Shown here: positions 45,118 through 54,352 of the stretch, piece by piece | How the letters are laid out: the number at the start of each line of letters is the position of its first letter | Numbering within the stretch: the stretch's first letter is position 1 | Source: Aldehydirespirator sp965248735 | Lineage (GTDB): Bacteria > Actinomycetota > Acidimicrobiia > Acidimicrobiales > Aldehydirespiratoraceae | Direction: 5' to 3' | DNA: 64,000 bases | Assembly: GCA_965248735.1 (NCBI GenBank) | Contig: OZ252146.1 | Location: 186,001-250,000, forward strand | Made by a program: the position numbers and the translations under genes | Notes under the pieces: model-generated | The model's database searches: none | What the model saw: the letters and a program-made list of their open reading frames with translations, nothing else | Told to the model about the DNA's origin: nothing

Positions 45118-46851
45118 GTGACGTCCGAGCCGGCCGCGCCCGAACTTGTCGACGATTTCAACGCGGCATGCGCGTCGCTGACCGCGCCGGGTGCGCCGTT
45201 CGCCTGGACCGTGAAGGATGTCGGCGGCGTGGCCGTGCGAGTCTACGACAAAGCCATAGCGGACATGCGGGCCGTCTGGGCGATGTCGGCCCCGCACGGC
45301 GACAAGGACTACCTCGTGTACGGCGACGAGCGCTACAGCTACGCCGAGGCCCACGCCCGGGTCCGGGCGCTGGCCCACCATCTGCGCACCGAGCACGGCG
45401 CCGGACCGGGCATGCGGGTGGCTGTGGCGATGCGGAACTACCCCGAGTGGGTGCTGTCGCATTGGGCCGCCATCTCGGTGGGCGCCGCCGTGGTCGGCAT
45501 GAACTCCTGGTGGACGCGACTGGAGATGGAGTTCGCGCTCAAGGATTCGGAGCCGGTCGCGCTCTTGACCGACGGTGAGCGCTTGGAGCGACTGGGATCA
45601 GCCTGCGAAGAGGTCCCCCTGATCGTCACCCGCCACGACGGCAAGCTGCCGGCCAATGTCCTGCGCTGGGACGCGGCCGCGGATCCCTCGACGGCCCCCG
45701 ACGCTCTCCCGGAGGCGGACATCGACCCCGACGACGACGCCCTGATCTTCTACACCTCCGGCACGACCGGCTTCCCCAAGGGTGCCCAGCTCACCCACCG
45801 CGCGGTGGTGCACAACTTGATGAACATGATCTTCTTGACCGCCTGCGGCGACGCGGCCCGGGCCCGCCGGATGGCCCGCTCCGGCGGCGGCGACGGACCC
45901 GCCCCTGCGGCTCCAGCAGTGACGGCCCTGCTGCCGGTGCCGCTGTTCCATGTGACCGGCTGCAACTGCGTGATGCACCCGGTCACGATCGCGGGTGGCC
46001 GGCTTGTGCTCATGTACCGCTGGGACGCAGCCGAAGCCCTGCGGCTGATCGAGCGGGAAGGGGTCACGGTGATGACCGGCGTCCCCACCATGTCACGCGA
46101 GCTGCTGCAGCATCCCGACTGGTCCAGCACCGACACGTCGTCGCTGCGCTCGATGGGTGGCGGCGGGGCGGCCATCCCCACCGACCTGGTGCGGCGCATC
46201 GACGAGAGGCTCCCCCGCGGCCGGCCCGGCGTCGGCTACGGCCTCACTGAGACCTCTGGCATCGCCACCGCAATCAGCAACGAGTTCTACGTGGCCAACC
46301 CGTCCTCGGTGGGCCCGCTGGTGCCGTGCATGGAGGCCAAGGTCATCAACGAAGCCGGCGAGACGCTCGGGTCCGACGAGAGGGGCGAGTTGCTGCTGCG
46401 GGGCCCGAACGTGATGAAGGGGTACTTGAACCGGCCCGATGCCACCGAGGAGGCGATAGTCGACGGCTGGTTCCGAACCGGCGACGTGGCCGAGATCGAC
46501 GCCGACGGCTGGATCTACATCAAGGACCGCATCAAGGACATGGTGATCCGCGGCGGCGAGAACATCCACTGCTCCGAAGTGGAGGCGGCCATCTACGAGC
46601 TCGACCAAGTCGCCGAGGCAGCCGTGTTCGGCGTGCTCGACGAGCGCCTGGGCGAGGAGGTGGGAGCCGCGGTCGTGCTCGTGCCCGGCGCCGACCTCGA
46701 CGACACGGGCCTGGCCGCGCACCTCGAAGGCCGTCTGGCCCGCTTCAAGCATCCGCGCTACGTGTGGTTCCTGGACGAGCCGCTGCCCCGCAACGCCAAC
46801 GGCAAGTTCCTCAAGCGCGAGCTGCGGGAGCGCTTCGCCCCCGGCTTCTAG
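45118..46851 (+). CDS. Acyl-CoA ligase (AMP-binding)
   Basis: A 577-residue protein from GTG 45118. Motifs: FYTSGTTGFPKGAQL, YGLTETSG, FRTGDVAEIDADGW, MVIRGGENIHCSEVE and the terminal catalytic lysine in NANGKFLKREL. An N-terminal stretch of about 60 residues (VRVYDKAIADMRAVW) precedes the standard fold. It forms an acyl-CoA from an unknown carboxylic acid. It is the complete partner of the fragment at 43607, and convergent with the aminotransferase gene. Confidence 0.92.
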   Translation: MTSEPAAPELVDDFNAACASLTAPGAPFAWTVKDVGGVAVRVYDKAIADMRAVWAMSAPHGDKDYLVYGDERYSYAEAHARVRALAHHLRTEHGAGPGMRVAVAMRNYPEWVLSHWAAISVGAAVVGMNSWWTRLEMEFALKDSEPVALLTDGERLERLGSACEEVPLIVTRHDGKLPANVLRWDAAADPSTAPDALPEADIDPDDDALIFYTSGTTGFPKGAQLTHRAVVHNLMNMIFLTACGDAARARRMARSGGGDGPAPAAPAVTALLPVPLFHVTGCNCVMHPVTIAGGRLVLMYRWDAAEALRLIEREGVTVMTGVPTMSRELLQHPDWSSTDTSSLRSMGGGGAAIPTDLVRRIDERLPRGRPGVGYGLTETSGIATAISNEFYVANPSSVGPLVPCMEAKVINEAGETLGSDERGELLLRGPNVMKGYLNRPDATEEAIVDGWFRTGDVAEIDADGWIYIKDRIKDMVIRGGENIHCSEVEAAIYELDQVAEAAVFGVLDERLGEEVGAAVVLVPGADLDDTGLAAHLEGRLARFKHPRYVWFLDEPLPRNANGKFLKRELRERFAPGF

Positions 46852-46885
46852 AGCGCGGCAACCTCGCCCAGAACTAGTCGGGCTG

Positions 46886-48061
46886 TCAGCCGGCGAGTGC
46901 GGCCAGGCGCTCGACAGCCTGCTCCAGAACCGCGGGGCGCTTGCAGGCTGCGAAGCGCACGAAGGGCGCGCCCAGCTCCTTGTCGTCGCACAGCACCTGC
47001 ACCGGCACTGCCACCACCCCGCACATCTGGGGCAGCGCCCGGCAGAACTCCAGGCCGTCGGTGGCGCCCAGGGGACGGATGTCGGCGGTGATGTAGTAGG
47101 TGCCCTGGGGCACTACCGGCTCGAAGCCCGCCTCGGTCAGGCCGGCACACAGCAGATCGCGCCGGGCCTGAAGATCGGCAGCGAGAGAGTCGAAGAATTC
47201 GTCACCGAGGCGCAGCCCGACCGCCATCGCGGGCTGGAACGGCCCGCCGCTGACGTAGGTCAGCAGCTGCTTCGCCGCCTGCACGGCCCGCACCAGCCCC
47301 GGCCGGGCGCACACCCAGCCGATCTTCCAGCCGGTGAACGACAGGGTCTTGCCTCCCGAGGAGATGGTGACGGTGCGGTCAGCCATGCCGGGGCGGGAGG
47401 CCAGCGGCACATGGGCGTTCTGATCAAAGATCAGGTGCTCGTACACCTCGTCGGTGACCGCGATCACGTCGTACTCCACGCACAGCCGGGCGATGATGTC
47501 GAGTTCTTCGACGCTGAAGACCTTGCCGGTGGGATTGTGGGGCGAGTTGAGCACCAGCACCCTGGTGCGGGGCCCGAACGCGGCGGCCAGCTCGTCAGGG
47601 TCGAAGGTGTAGGAGGGCGGCCGCAGCTGCACCAGCCGCCGCCGGGCGCCGGCCATGGATATGTCGGCCGGGTAGATGTCGAAGTAGGGCTCGAACGTCA
47701 CCACCTCGTCCCCCGGCCCGGCCAGGGCCAGGATCGCGGCGGTGATGGCCTCGGTGGCCCCCGCGGTGATCAGCACCTCGGTGTCGGGATCGAAATCCAG
47801 GCCCCAGAACCGCTTCTGGTGCTCGGCCACCGCCTGGCGCAGCACCGGGTAGCCGATGCCGGGCGGGTACTGGTTGAAGTCGCCCCGGATGGCCTCGATG
47901 GCGGCTTCGGCCACCGCGGCCGGCCCGTTGCTGTCGGGGAAGCCCTGGCCCAGGTTGATGGCGCCGGTGCGCACCGCCAGCGCCGACATCTCTGCGAACA
48001 CCGACGCCCCGCCGAATTCCTGCAAGCGGTCGCACAGGTACCGCAGGCGCTCGCCGGTCAC
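46886..48061 (-). CDS. Class I/II PLP aminotransferase
   Basis: A 391-residue protein from GTG 48061. Motifs: INLGQGFPDSNGP, NQYPPGIGYPVLR, TAGATEAI, LNSPHNPTGKVF, TDEVYEHL and the PLP lysine in SSGGKTLSFTGWKIGW. The profile is close to methionine/kynurenine-type and N-succinyldiaminopimelate aminotransferases (fold type I). The exact substrate is uncertain. It separates the ligase from the TlpA-like gene in this copy of the duplicated block and is missing in the other copy. Confidence 0.88.
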   Translation of the reverse strand: MTGERLRYLCDRLQEFGGASVFAEMSALAVRTGAINLGQGFPDSNGPAAVAEAAIEAIRGDFNQYPPGIGYPVLRQAVAEHQKRFWGLDFDPDTEVLITAGATEAITAAILALAGPGDEVVTFEPYFDIYPADISMAGARRRLVQLRPPSYTFDPDELAAAFGPRTRVLVLNSPHNPTGKVFSVEELDIIARLCVEYDVIAVTDEVYEHLIFDQNAHVPLASRPGMADRTVTISSGGKTLSFTGWKIGWVCARPGLVRAVQAAKQLLTYVSGGPFQPAMAVGLRLGDEFFDSLAADLQARRDLLCAGLTEAGFEPVVPQGTYYITADIRPLGATDGLEFCRALPQMCGVVAVPVQVLCDDKELGAPFVRFAACKRPAVLEQAVERLAALAG

Positions 48062-48110
48062 CGTCCCAGCCTACGACGGGCCTCGTCGGCGCCGAGTCGT
48101 CGGGCCGGCC

Positions 48111-48812
48111 TCAGCCCGCAGCAGGGGCGGCGGTGCTCAGCAGGAACTCCCAAAGGCTGTCGGTCAGCTCTCCGCTGACCCTCGCAACGACCCTGCCATC
48201 CGCGTCGACCGCCACCATGTACGGGAATCCCCGCAGCCCGTAGGCGTCGCCGATCTCGTTGCTCTCAGAGTCGCGAACGGCAACCGCGGGCCATTTCTCC
48301 TCCTCGAACCAGGCCGACGGCGGGTAGTTCGGCCGACCCGAGTCGACCGCGGTGCTGACCGCGATCACCTCAACGCCGGCAGGCAGCTGGTTGGCGGCCA
48401 GCCAGTTGGTTATGCGGGGCAGCTCCCGCTGGCAGTGCGGGCACCAGTGGGCGAAGAAGCCGATCACCTTGGCCGTGCCGTCTCCGGGCAGCACGCTCAC
48501 CTCGACGCCGTCGAAGGTCGTGGCCGCAAACGCGGGGGCCAACGTCTCCATCGCGGGATCGGGCTCTTGCCCGTCGAACGGCGGCAGGGGCTCGCCTTCG
48601 ATGTTGACGTCGGCAACCTGGGGCACATCGGAGCTCTGGTCGCGCTCCTCGGCGTCCCTGCCAGCCAGAAAGGCGACCGCCACCCCCACCGCGACCATGG
48701 CGACGACGCCGATGATCATCCACTTCAACAGCGGATTGGAGCCCGCGTCGGGTTGTCCGCGGGAGGGCCGCGGGCCGCTGCGGGACTTCTGGACCCTGGG
48801 CCGGTTGCTCAT
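48111..48812 (-). CDS. TlpA/DsbE-like membrane-anchored thioredoxin (copy B)
   Basis: A 233-residue protein from ATG 48812, overlapping the DsbB-like stop by 4 bp. A polar cytosolic N-terminus and one membrane anchor (WMIIGVVAMVAVGVAVAFL) precede a thioredoxin-like domain with active site WCPHC and a GFPYMVAVD cis-proline loop. Paired with the DsbB-like protein, it probably receives or passes disulfides outside the membrane (inference). It is a clear paralogue of the protein at 43879. Confidence 0.9.
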   Translation of the reverse strand: MSNRPRVQKSRSGPRPSRGQPDAGSNPLLKWMIIGVVAMVAVGVAVAFLAGRDAEERDQSSDVPQVADVNIEGEPLPPFDGQEPDPAMETLAPAFAATTFDGVEVSVLPGDGTAKVIGFFAHWCPHCQRELPRITNWLAANQLPAGVEVIAVSTAVDSGRPNYPPSAWFEEEKWPAVAVRDSESNEIGDAYGLRGFPYMVAVDADGRVVARVSGELTDSLWEFLLSTAAPAAG

Positions 48813-49387
48813 CGGTGCTCCTTCATGGATTGGCCGCCGATCGGTTCGCTGCCGTTGTCTGCGTGCTCACGCTGGCCCGACCGTAGCGAAAGCGCAGCCA
48901 ATCCTGCGACCCCGACGAAGCCGCAGCCGGCCATGAACGGGATCGACACGAAGCCGAGGCTGTCCACCCACTGGTACGTGCACGGAGCCGCCACGTCGCA
49001 GGCCGAGCCCTGATCCGGGAACATCTGCAGTTGGTAGTGGTACACGGACAGCCCCAGGCCGGCCACGGCCAGCGGCAGCGCGTACCAGCCGCCCCGGGCG
49101 TCTCGACGGGCCAGCGCCACCGCCAACACCGCGACGAGGGAGTACATGCAGATCCGCTGGTACCAGCACATCTCGCACGGCGGATACCCGGCGACTTCGG
49201 AGTAGTACAGGCTCCCGGCGGTCGCCGCCGCCGCGATAGCCAGGGCCAGCGGCAGCAGCCCGGGCTGCAGCTGGCGGGCACGGGCTGCTGACCCCGGCAG
49301 GAAGACGCCCGCGAGGGTCGAGCAGCCGATCACCAGCGATCCCAGCGCCAGGACTGCGAAGAAGTCGGACACCTGAGCGGTGCTCAC
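48809..49387 (-). CDS. dsbB: DsbB-family disulfide bond formation protein
   Basis: A 192-residue protein from GTG 49387 with about five hydrophobic segments. The first periplasmic-type redox pair is CEMCWYQR; the second is SACDVAAPC. DsbB-type proteins reoxidise a thiol oxidase and hand electrons to quinone. The next gene overlaps by ATGA and encodes a thioredoxin-like protein, so the two form a functional pair. Confidence 0.9.
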   Translation of the reverse strand: MSTAQVSDFFAVLALGSLVIGCSTLAGVFLPGSAARARQLQPGLLPLALAIAAAATAGSLYYSEVAGYPPCEMCWYQRICMYSLVAVLAVALARRDARGGWYALPLAVAGLGLSVYHYQLQMFPDQGSACDVAAPCTYQWVDSLGFVSIPFMAGCGFVGVAGLAALSLRSGQREHADNGSEPIGGQSMKEHR

Positions 49388-49470
49388 GCCCCCAGCCTGC
49401 CCCGGCTCGCGCCGGATTCTTCAACCCGAGGGGTTGCAAATGGTCGTCACATATGTTTTCATGATTGCTC

Positions 49471-50793
49471 ATGACAGATCTAATGGCGATGGACATCGTC
49501 CGGGCGACGGAGCTGCGCCAGCGGATGGAGGCGGCCGCCGACGACCTCGAGTGGGACGCGCGGGCTTTGGTGGGGCCGCTCGCCGAGGCCTCGTCGCTGC
49601 TGGGCGGCCCGGTACCCGACGTGCCGACCGGGGCCCGACGGGTGGCCGGAGAGCTGCGAGCCAGCGCCCTGGACCTCCAGGAGCGGACCCGCCTCGTGCT
49701 GGCCGGCGGACCGGAGATGAACGAGGGCCTCGCCGCGCTTGAGCGCATCCGGGATCACTTCACCATGATCGAGTCGCGCGGCGACGCGGACTCAGCCGAC
49801 GGGTTGCTGTCGCGGCGCGACCTGCGGTGGGCACTGCACTCCGCCGATTCGGAGACGGCCGAGGCCGCGGCCTGGCTGCTGGACCACGACCGCTTCTTCG
49901 ATCAGGTCGAGACGGCCAAGCACAACGACGACTACCTGGACAGGGCCTACGAGGGCGAGTTCGCGTTCGATCCCGACGATCGCGACGGCCTGATGAGCCG
50001 CGACGACATCGACGCCTTCCTGGACAAGACCGCGGCCTGGTCGGCGCTGCTGCCCCACCTCGCCACCATCGACGCAGTCGACGGAGGGGCGCCCGACGGC
50101 TTCATCAGCCGGCGCGACTTCGAGACTTTCTTGAGCGACTACAACCTGTCGAGCGAGGAGGCGGACGCGGTGCGGCAGGTGCTCGACGACCGCGCCTACC
50201 ACACCGACGGCGGCGGCATCGGCTTGGGCGCCATACTCGATGGCCTGTCGTTCGTGCCCGTCGTCGGCGACATCCTGGATGGCGCCAGGGCCATCTACTA
50301 CGTCGTCCACCGCGACTACGCCACCGCCGCGCTGTTCGCTCTGGGCCTGGTCCCGTTGCCGGGGCTGTCCTCTTCGGGCGTGCGCGGCGCCCTGAAGGTG
50401 GTGGACAGGGTGGCCACCGCGGCCCGCAACACCGGCACCAAGGCGGCTGTCAGGGAGGGCGGGCAGTTGGCCATGAAGGGGACCGCGGCCAACTACGCCG
50501 CTTACGAGGGCACCAAGCGGACCGCCAGCGCCCTCAACCGCGATGTCGACATCGACGAGTCGGTCGACTACGTGCTCGACGACGTGCTCGGGCCTGGGGT
50601 CGAGGATCTCCTCGGCGAGGACCTCGACCCGCGGCTCAGGGCGCTCCTCACCGACCGGCTGGAGCAGTCCCTCACCGACAGGCTCGACCCGGATGCCCAA
50701 CAATTGATGTCGGAGACCAACACGGTGATCGCCCGCCGCATAGCCGAGCACCACGCCTACGAGGCCATCTTCCGCAATATGAGACCCGGCTGA
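49471..50793 (+). CDS. EF-hand-like protein with a pre-toxin-like domain
   Basis: A 440-residue protein from ATG 49471. The N-terminal 100 residues are helical, resembling WXG/LXG-like secretion regions. Three EF-hand-like Asp-rich loops follow: DADSADGLLSRRDL (about 105-118), DPDDRDGLMSRDDI (about 167-180) and DAVDGGAPDGFISRRDF (about 201-217). Residues about 255-300 (LSFVPVVGDILDGARAIYYV, then ALGLVPLPG) look like the hydrophobic pre-toxin segment found before effector domains in polymorphic toxins. No known toxin domain is seen in the C-terminal helical part and no immunity gene follows. Domain calls are by eye. Confidence 0.8.
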   Translation: MTDLMAMDIVRATELRQRMEAAADDLEWDARALVGPLAEASSLLGGPVPDVPTGARRVAGELRASALDLQERTRLVLAGGPEMNEGLAALERIRDHFTMIESRGDADSADGLLSRRDLRWALHSADSETAEAAAWLLDHDRFFDQVETAKHNDDYLDRAYEGEFAFDPDDRDGLMSRDDIDAFLDKTAAWSALLPHLATIDAVDGGAPDGFISRRDFETFLSDYNLSSEEADAVRQVLDDRAYHTDGGGIGLGAILDGLSFVPVVGDILDGARAIYYVVHRDYATAALFALGLVPLPGLSSSGVRGALKVVDRVATAARNTGTKAAVREGGQLAMKGTAANYAAYEGTKRTASALNRDVDIDESVDYVLDDVLGPGVEDLLGEDLDPRLRALLTDRLEQSLTDRLDPDAQQLMSETNTVIARRIAEHHAYEAIFRNMRPG

Positions 50794-50803
50794 GCCGAGG
50801 CGC

Positions 50804-52357
50804 TCAGCGCAGGATGCGGACCTTGCCGAAGATGGTGCCGTACAGCAGGCGGCCGTCGTCATCGACGGTGACGCCGCCGCCCAAGGTGTTGAAACGCGAC
50901 CCGCCGACCACGTAGTGGAAGCGACTCTGGCCCGTCGTCCAGTCGAGGGCCTCGATCGTCCAGCGCCCGGCCCGGGTGCCGCAGGTGTACACCAGGTCCG
51001 ACCCCTCGGCCACGAAGGGCACCGAGTTGGGCGAGGACACCTCGGTGTTGATCCAGGCCTCCTTGAGCCTGCGCTCGGCCGGGTCCCACTCGTACTTGTG
51101 CAGGCCGTGGGGCGTGTATTCGGGCTTGTGGCCCAGGAAGAAGCTGAACAGCCGGGCCCGGGTGGTTGGCCATCCGTCGGGCAGCGAGGCCGGCTCGTTG
51201 TTGACGCTCATGGCGCCGTAGCCCGACACGGTGATCGACTGCTCGGTCTTGATCTCGGGGCGGGAGGGGTCGCCCATGTGGGCCGGGCCGATCCCGGCGA
51301 TCCGCCGCGACGGGGCTTCGGGGAGCTGCTCCCAGTCGTCGGGGATGTCGTCGCGCCACAGCAGGGTGATGTTGACCACCTCGTCGCCGTCGCCGATCAC
51401 CACGAAGCGGTCCTCGTCGGACCCGAAGCCCATCAGCGACGGCGTCGTGCCCGAGCCGTCACCGCCGCCGTTGCGGTAGCGGGCCGACCAGGCCCCGTCG
51501 GCGGGATCGAGCGACAGCCGCTCGCCCGTCCACACCACTTTGTGGATGGTGTCAACCGAGCTGACGTAGATGCCGCCGTCGTCGCCGGTGCACGAGCTGG
51601 TGCGCACCCAGCCGTAGCCGGTGTGGCCGTACTGGGCGGCTCGCCGGGCGCAGTGCTCGGCCGCGTCCGCGTCGGCGCCGGGCAGCTGGATGGCGTCATA
51701 GCAGCTGAAGTCGCGGGCCCCGCACACCACCCAGCCGTGGTCGGTGGTCATCACCAGCCGGCCGTCGAAGGTGATGTTGATCCCCACGAAGTGCCCGTCG
51801 ATGCCCTCGGGCCGGTACCAGCGGTCCCGCTCGACGATGGGACTGGCCGGATCTGAGGGGTCGGTCTCGACGTAGGCCGCGGCGTGGTCCTTGCGGCCCA
51901 AGAACAGGGTGTGGTCGCAGTCGAGCAGCGAGTACACGCCGTCGAGGCCGGTCATGAAGCGGGCCGCGATGCCTATGGCGTGAGCGACGGCATCGTCGCC
52001 GTCGAGATCGTCCAACCCGGCTTCGAGAGCCTCCAGTTCGGCTTGGCCGGTGACGGGCTCGGTGCCGGTGGCGAGAGTGGCCAGCACTTCGAGGGTGTCG
52101 TAGTCGAGCTTGGCGATGGTCTGGCGGCCGTTGGACCAGATGACCCGCCGGCCGTCGGGATAGAGCCCCGAGATCAGGCCGCCGAAATGGCCCGGGCCGA
52201 GCGGCGCGTACTGGATGTCGGCCGCGCCCAGCACCTCGGCCGGCCCCTCCGGGCCCGGACCCGGCGTGTTGTCCTGCTGGTCGCAGCGGCCGTGGGCCAT
52301 GGCGTTGCCGCTGTCGGCCAGGAACGGGTTGCGCGGTCCGCTGCGCATCCGGGTCAC
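50804..52357 (-). CDS. Hypothetical beta-propeller-like protein
   Basis: A 517-residue protein, start at 52357 overlapping the LLM gene stop by 4 bp. Repeated blade-like strands with D/G turns (DGRLVMTTDHGWVV, GGIYVSSVDTIHKVVW, DRFVVIGDGDEVVNI, GRLLYGTIFGKVRIL) suggest a six- to eight-bladed beta-propeller. Cysteines are few and no signal peptide is seen. Function is unknown. It is the last gene of the leftward aroK-aroQ-ligD-LLM run. Confidence 0.75.
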   Translation of the reverse strand: MTRMRSGPRNPFLADSGNAMAHGRCDQQDNTPGPGPEGPAEVLGAADIQYAPLGPGHFGGLISGLYPDGRRVIWSNGRQTIAKLDYDTLEVLATLATGTEPVTGQAELEALEAGLDDLDGDDAVAHAIGIAARFMTGLDGVYSLLDCDHTLFLGRKDHAAAYVETDPSDPASPIVERDRWYRPEGIDGHFVGINITFDGRLVMTTDHGWVVCGARDFSCYDAIQLPGADADAAEHCARRAAQYGHTGYGWVRTSSCTGDDGGIYVSSVDTIHKVVWTGERLSLDPADGAWSARYRNGGGDGSGTTPSLMGFGSDEDRFVVIGDGDEVVNITLLWRDDIPDDWEQLPEAPSRRIAGIGPAHMGDPSRPEIKTEQSITVSGYGAMSVNNEPASLPDGWPTTRARLFSFFLGHKPEYTPHGLHKYEWDPAERRLKEAWINTEVSSPNSVPFVAEGSDLVYTCGTRAGRWTIEALDWTTGQSRFHYVVGGSRFNTLGGGVTVDDDGRLLYGTIFGKVRILR

Positions 52358-53283
52358 CCCCCGGCCGCGGCCTCGAAGGCCTCCGCCCAGGGCGCCAGGT
52401 ACTCGGCTGCGGCGTCGACCCCCGAAGGCGGCTGCAGGCCAAGACGGAAGTCGGTTACCCCGGCCTCGGCCAGATCCGGCACCGCGGCCACGGACGGGCC
52501 GATCTGCGGATTGCCGTCGCCGTCCTTCACCAGCGGCAGTGTGCCGGTCACCTCAATTTCGGCCGGGTCCCGGCCCTCGGCCGCCACCGCGGCGCGCATC
52601 GCGGCTACGCCCGACTCGATGTTCTGCGCGTCGGGCCCCCACGGGATCCAGCCCGACCCGTAGCGGGCCAGGCGGGCCATCGAGCGCCGGTTGACGGTGC
52701 CGCTCACCCACACGGGCACGGTGCCCGCGGTGGGCTTGGGCATCTGATGCAAGTCCTCGAAGCTCAGCTCGGGGCTGGCCAGCGAGGCCTTCGGCTGGGT
52801 CCACAGCGCGTGGCACACCTCCAGGGTGTGGTCGAGCAAGCGTCCCCGCGCGGTGAAGTCCAGGCCTGCGGCCTCGTACTCCTCCTGCTGCCAGCCCACG
52901 CCCACGCCCAGGTCGAGGCGCCCGCCGGTGAGGACGTCGATGGTGGCCGCCGTCTTGGCCAACACGATGGGGCGCCGCAGCGCGGCCAGCAGCACCATGG
53001 GGCACAGCCGCACCCGCTCGGTGCGGGCCCCGACCATGGCCAGCACGGTGAGCGGCTCCAGCCAGGCCCCGTCAGGGCCGGTGGGCTGGCGGCCTCCGGC
53101 CAGGCCGCCCCGGGCCGGATCGCCGTAGAGGTCGAGACGCTCGCCGAAGACCACGTGGTCCGACACCACCAGCCTGCCGATCCCGGCCCGGTCGGCCGCG
53201 GCGGCCAGGTCGAAGAGACGCTGCCAGTCGCCGGGCGGCCTGGCCGCGAAGTTGACGAGGTGCATCGAAAGGCGAGGCTTCAT
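52354..53283 (-). CDS. LLM-class F420-dependent oxidoreductase
   Basis: A 309-residue protein from ATG 53283. A luciferase-like TIM barrel is evident: VVSDHVVFGERLD, LEPLTVLAMVGARTERVRL, RPIVLAKTAATIDVLTGGRLDLGVGVGW and EVCHALWTQPKASL. Actinobacterial members use F420 to reduce varied ketones and lactones; the substrate is unknown. It overlaps the genes on both sides by 4 bp, indicating tight co-translation with the LigD polymerase domain and the beta-propeller protein. Confidence 0.9.
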   Translation of the reverse strand: MKPRLSMHLVNFAARPPGDWQRLFDLAAAADRAGIGRLVVSDHVVFGERLDLYGDPARGGLAGGRQPTGPDGAWLEPLTVLAMVGARTERVRLCPMVLLAALRRPIVLAKTAATIDVLTGGRLDLGVGVGWQQEEYEAAGLDFTARGRLLDHTLEVCHALWTQPKASLASPELSFEDLHQMPKPTAGTVPVWVSGTVNRRSMARLARYGSGWIPWGPDAQNIESGVAAMRAAVAAEGRDPAEIEVTGTLPLVKDGDGNPQIGPSVAAVPDLAEAGVTDFRLGLQPPSGVDAAAEYLAPWAEAFEAAAGG

Positions 53284-54320
53284 CGGACGCTGTCCTCATC
53301 CCTGCGGTGGGCGGCGCGGCTGGGCGCTACCCGGGGCGGCTCGTTCGGCATCTTCGGATAGACGGGAGGCCAGGGAGCGTCCATGAGACCGGCGGCCATG
53401 TCTCGAGCGTGCCACTCCAGCAGCGGCTCCAGCGAGGCGGGCTCACCGTCCATGGCCGCCCACGGATCGCCGGCCTCGGCCACCCGGGCGCCGACAGTAG
53501 CGATAGTCAGGTCCCCGGGCTGCACATCGTCAACCTCGTGCCAGCCGATGGGCGCCGACACTTGCGCGCCAACCCGGGGACGCGCCGACCAGGCCCCGAA
53601 CACGGTCTTGTGGGGTGCGTTCTGGTTGAAGTCCACGAATACCCGCTGGCCCCGCTCCTCCTTCCACCAGGCGTCGGTGATCAGGTCGGGGCGGCGCCGG
53701 GCCATCTTCCGGGCCAGGGCTACCGCCGCGGACCGCACTTCATAGGAGTCCCAGCGGGACTGAAGGCGGACGTACACGTGCAGGCCCCGACTTCCGGAGG
53801 TCTTGACGAATGCTTGCATACGGAGCTCCTCGAAGGCGGCTCGCACCTCGTGGGCCGCCTCCCTCACCTGGTCGAAGACGACACCGGGCTGGGGATCGAG
53901 GTCGATGCGCAGCTCGTCGGCGAAGGCCGGGGCATGGGCCAGGTAGGGCCACACATGGAATCCGAGGCAGCCCATGTTGACTGCCCACACCACATGGGCG
54001 AGGTCGGCCGCGACCATGGCGTTGGACAGGGTTCCGTTGGGCGTGCTCACCACCGTGGTGGTCAGCCACTCGGGAGCGCCCTTGGGCACTCGCTTCTGGA
54101 AGAAGGACTTGCCGGAGGCGCCGTCCGGGTAGCGCTCCAGCAGCACCGGCCGGCCTCCCATGGCCCGCATGAGCGGCTCGGCCACCGACAGGTAGTACTC
54201 GACGAGGTCGAGCTTGGTCTCGTCCCGAGCGGAGAAGAACACCTTGCCGGGATTGGTCACGGGCACCTCTCGGCCCGCCGCCTCCACGACGACGCTGTCA
54301 ACCGGCAAGCGGCCCACCAC
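53280..54320 (-). CDS. ligD: Stand-alone LigD polymerase domain (NHEJ-type)
   Basis: A 346-residue protein from GTG 54320. PolDom (archaeo-eukaryotic primase) motifs: TNPGKVFFSARDETKLD, PVLLERYPDG, FFQKRVPKGAPEW, the catalytic pair in LRIDLDPQPG, and KTSGSRGLHVYV. In bacterial end joining this domain adds ribonucleotides at breaks. Ligase and phosphoesterase domains are absent, and no ku gene is in the window. It forms an operon with aroK, aroQ, the LLM protein and the beta-propeller gene. Confidence 0.92.
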   Translation of the reverse strand: MVGRLPVDSVVVEAAGREVPVTNPGKVFFSARDETKLDLVEYYLSVAEPLMRAMGGRPVLLERYPDGASGKSFFQKRVPKGAPEWLTTTVVSTPNGTLSNAMVAADLAHVVWAVNMGCLGFHVWPYLAHAPAFADELRIDLDPQPGVVFDQVREAAHEVRAAFEELRMQAFVKTSGSRGLHVYVRLQSRWDSYEVRSAAVALARKMARRRPDLITDAWWKEERGQRVFVDFNQNAPHKTVFGAWSARPRVGAQVSAPIGWHEVDDVQPGDLTIATVGARVAEAGDPWAAMDGEPASLEPLLEWHARDMAAGLMDAPWPPVYPKMPNEPPRVAPSRAAHRRDEDSVR

Positions 54321-54352
54321 CCTGCGTCCGGTCGCGCCTGCGTCTCTCGCTG

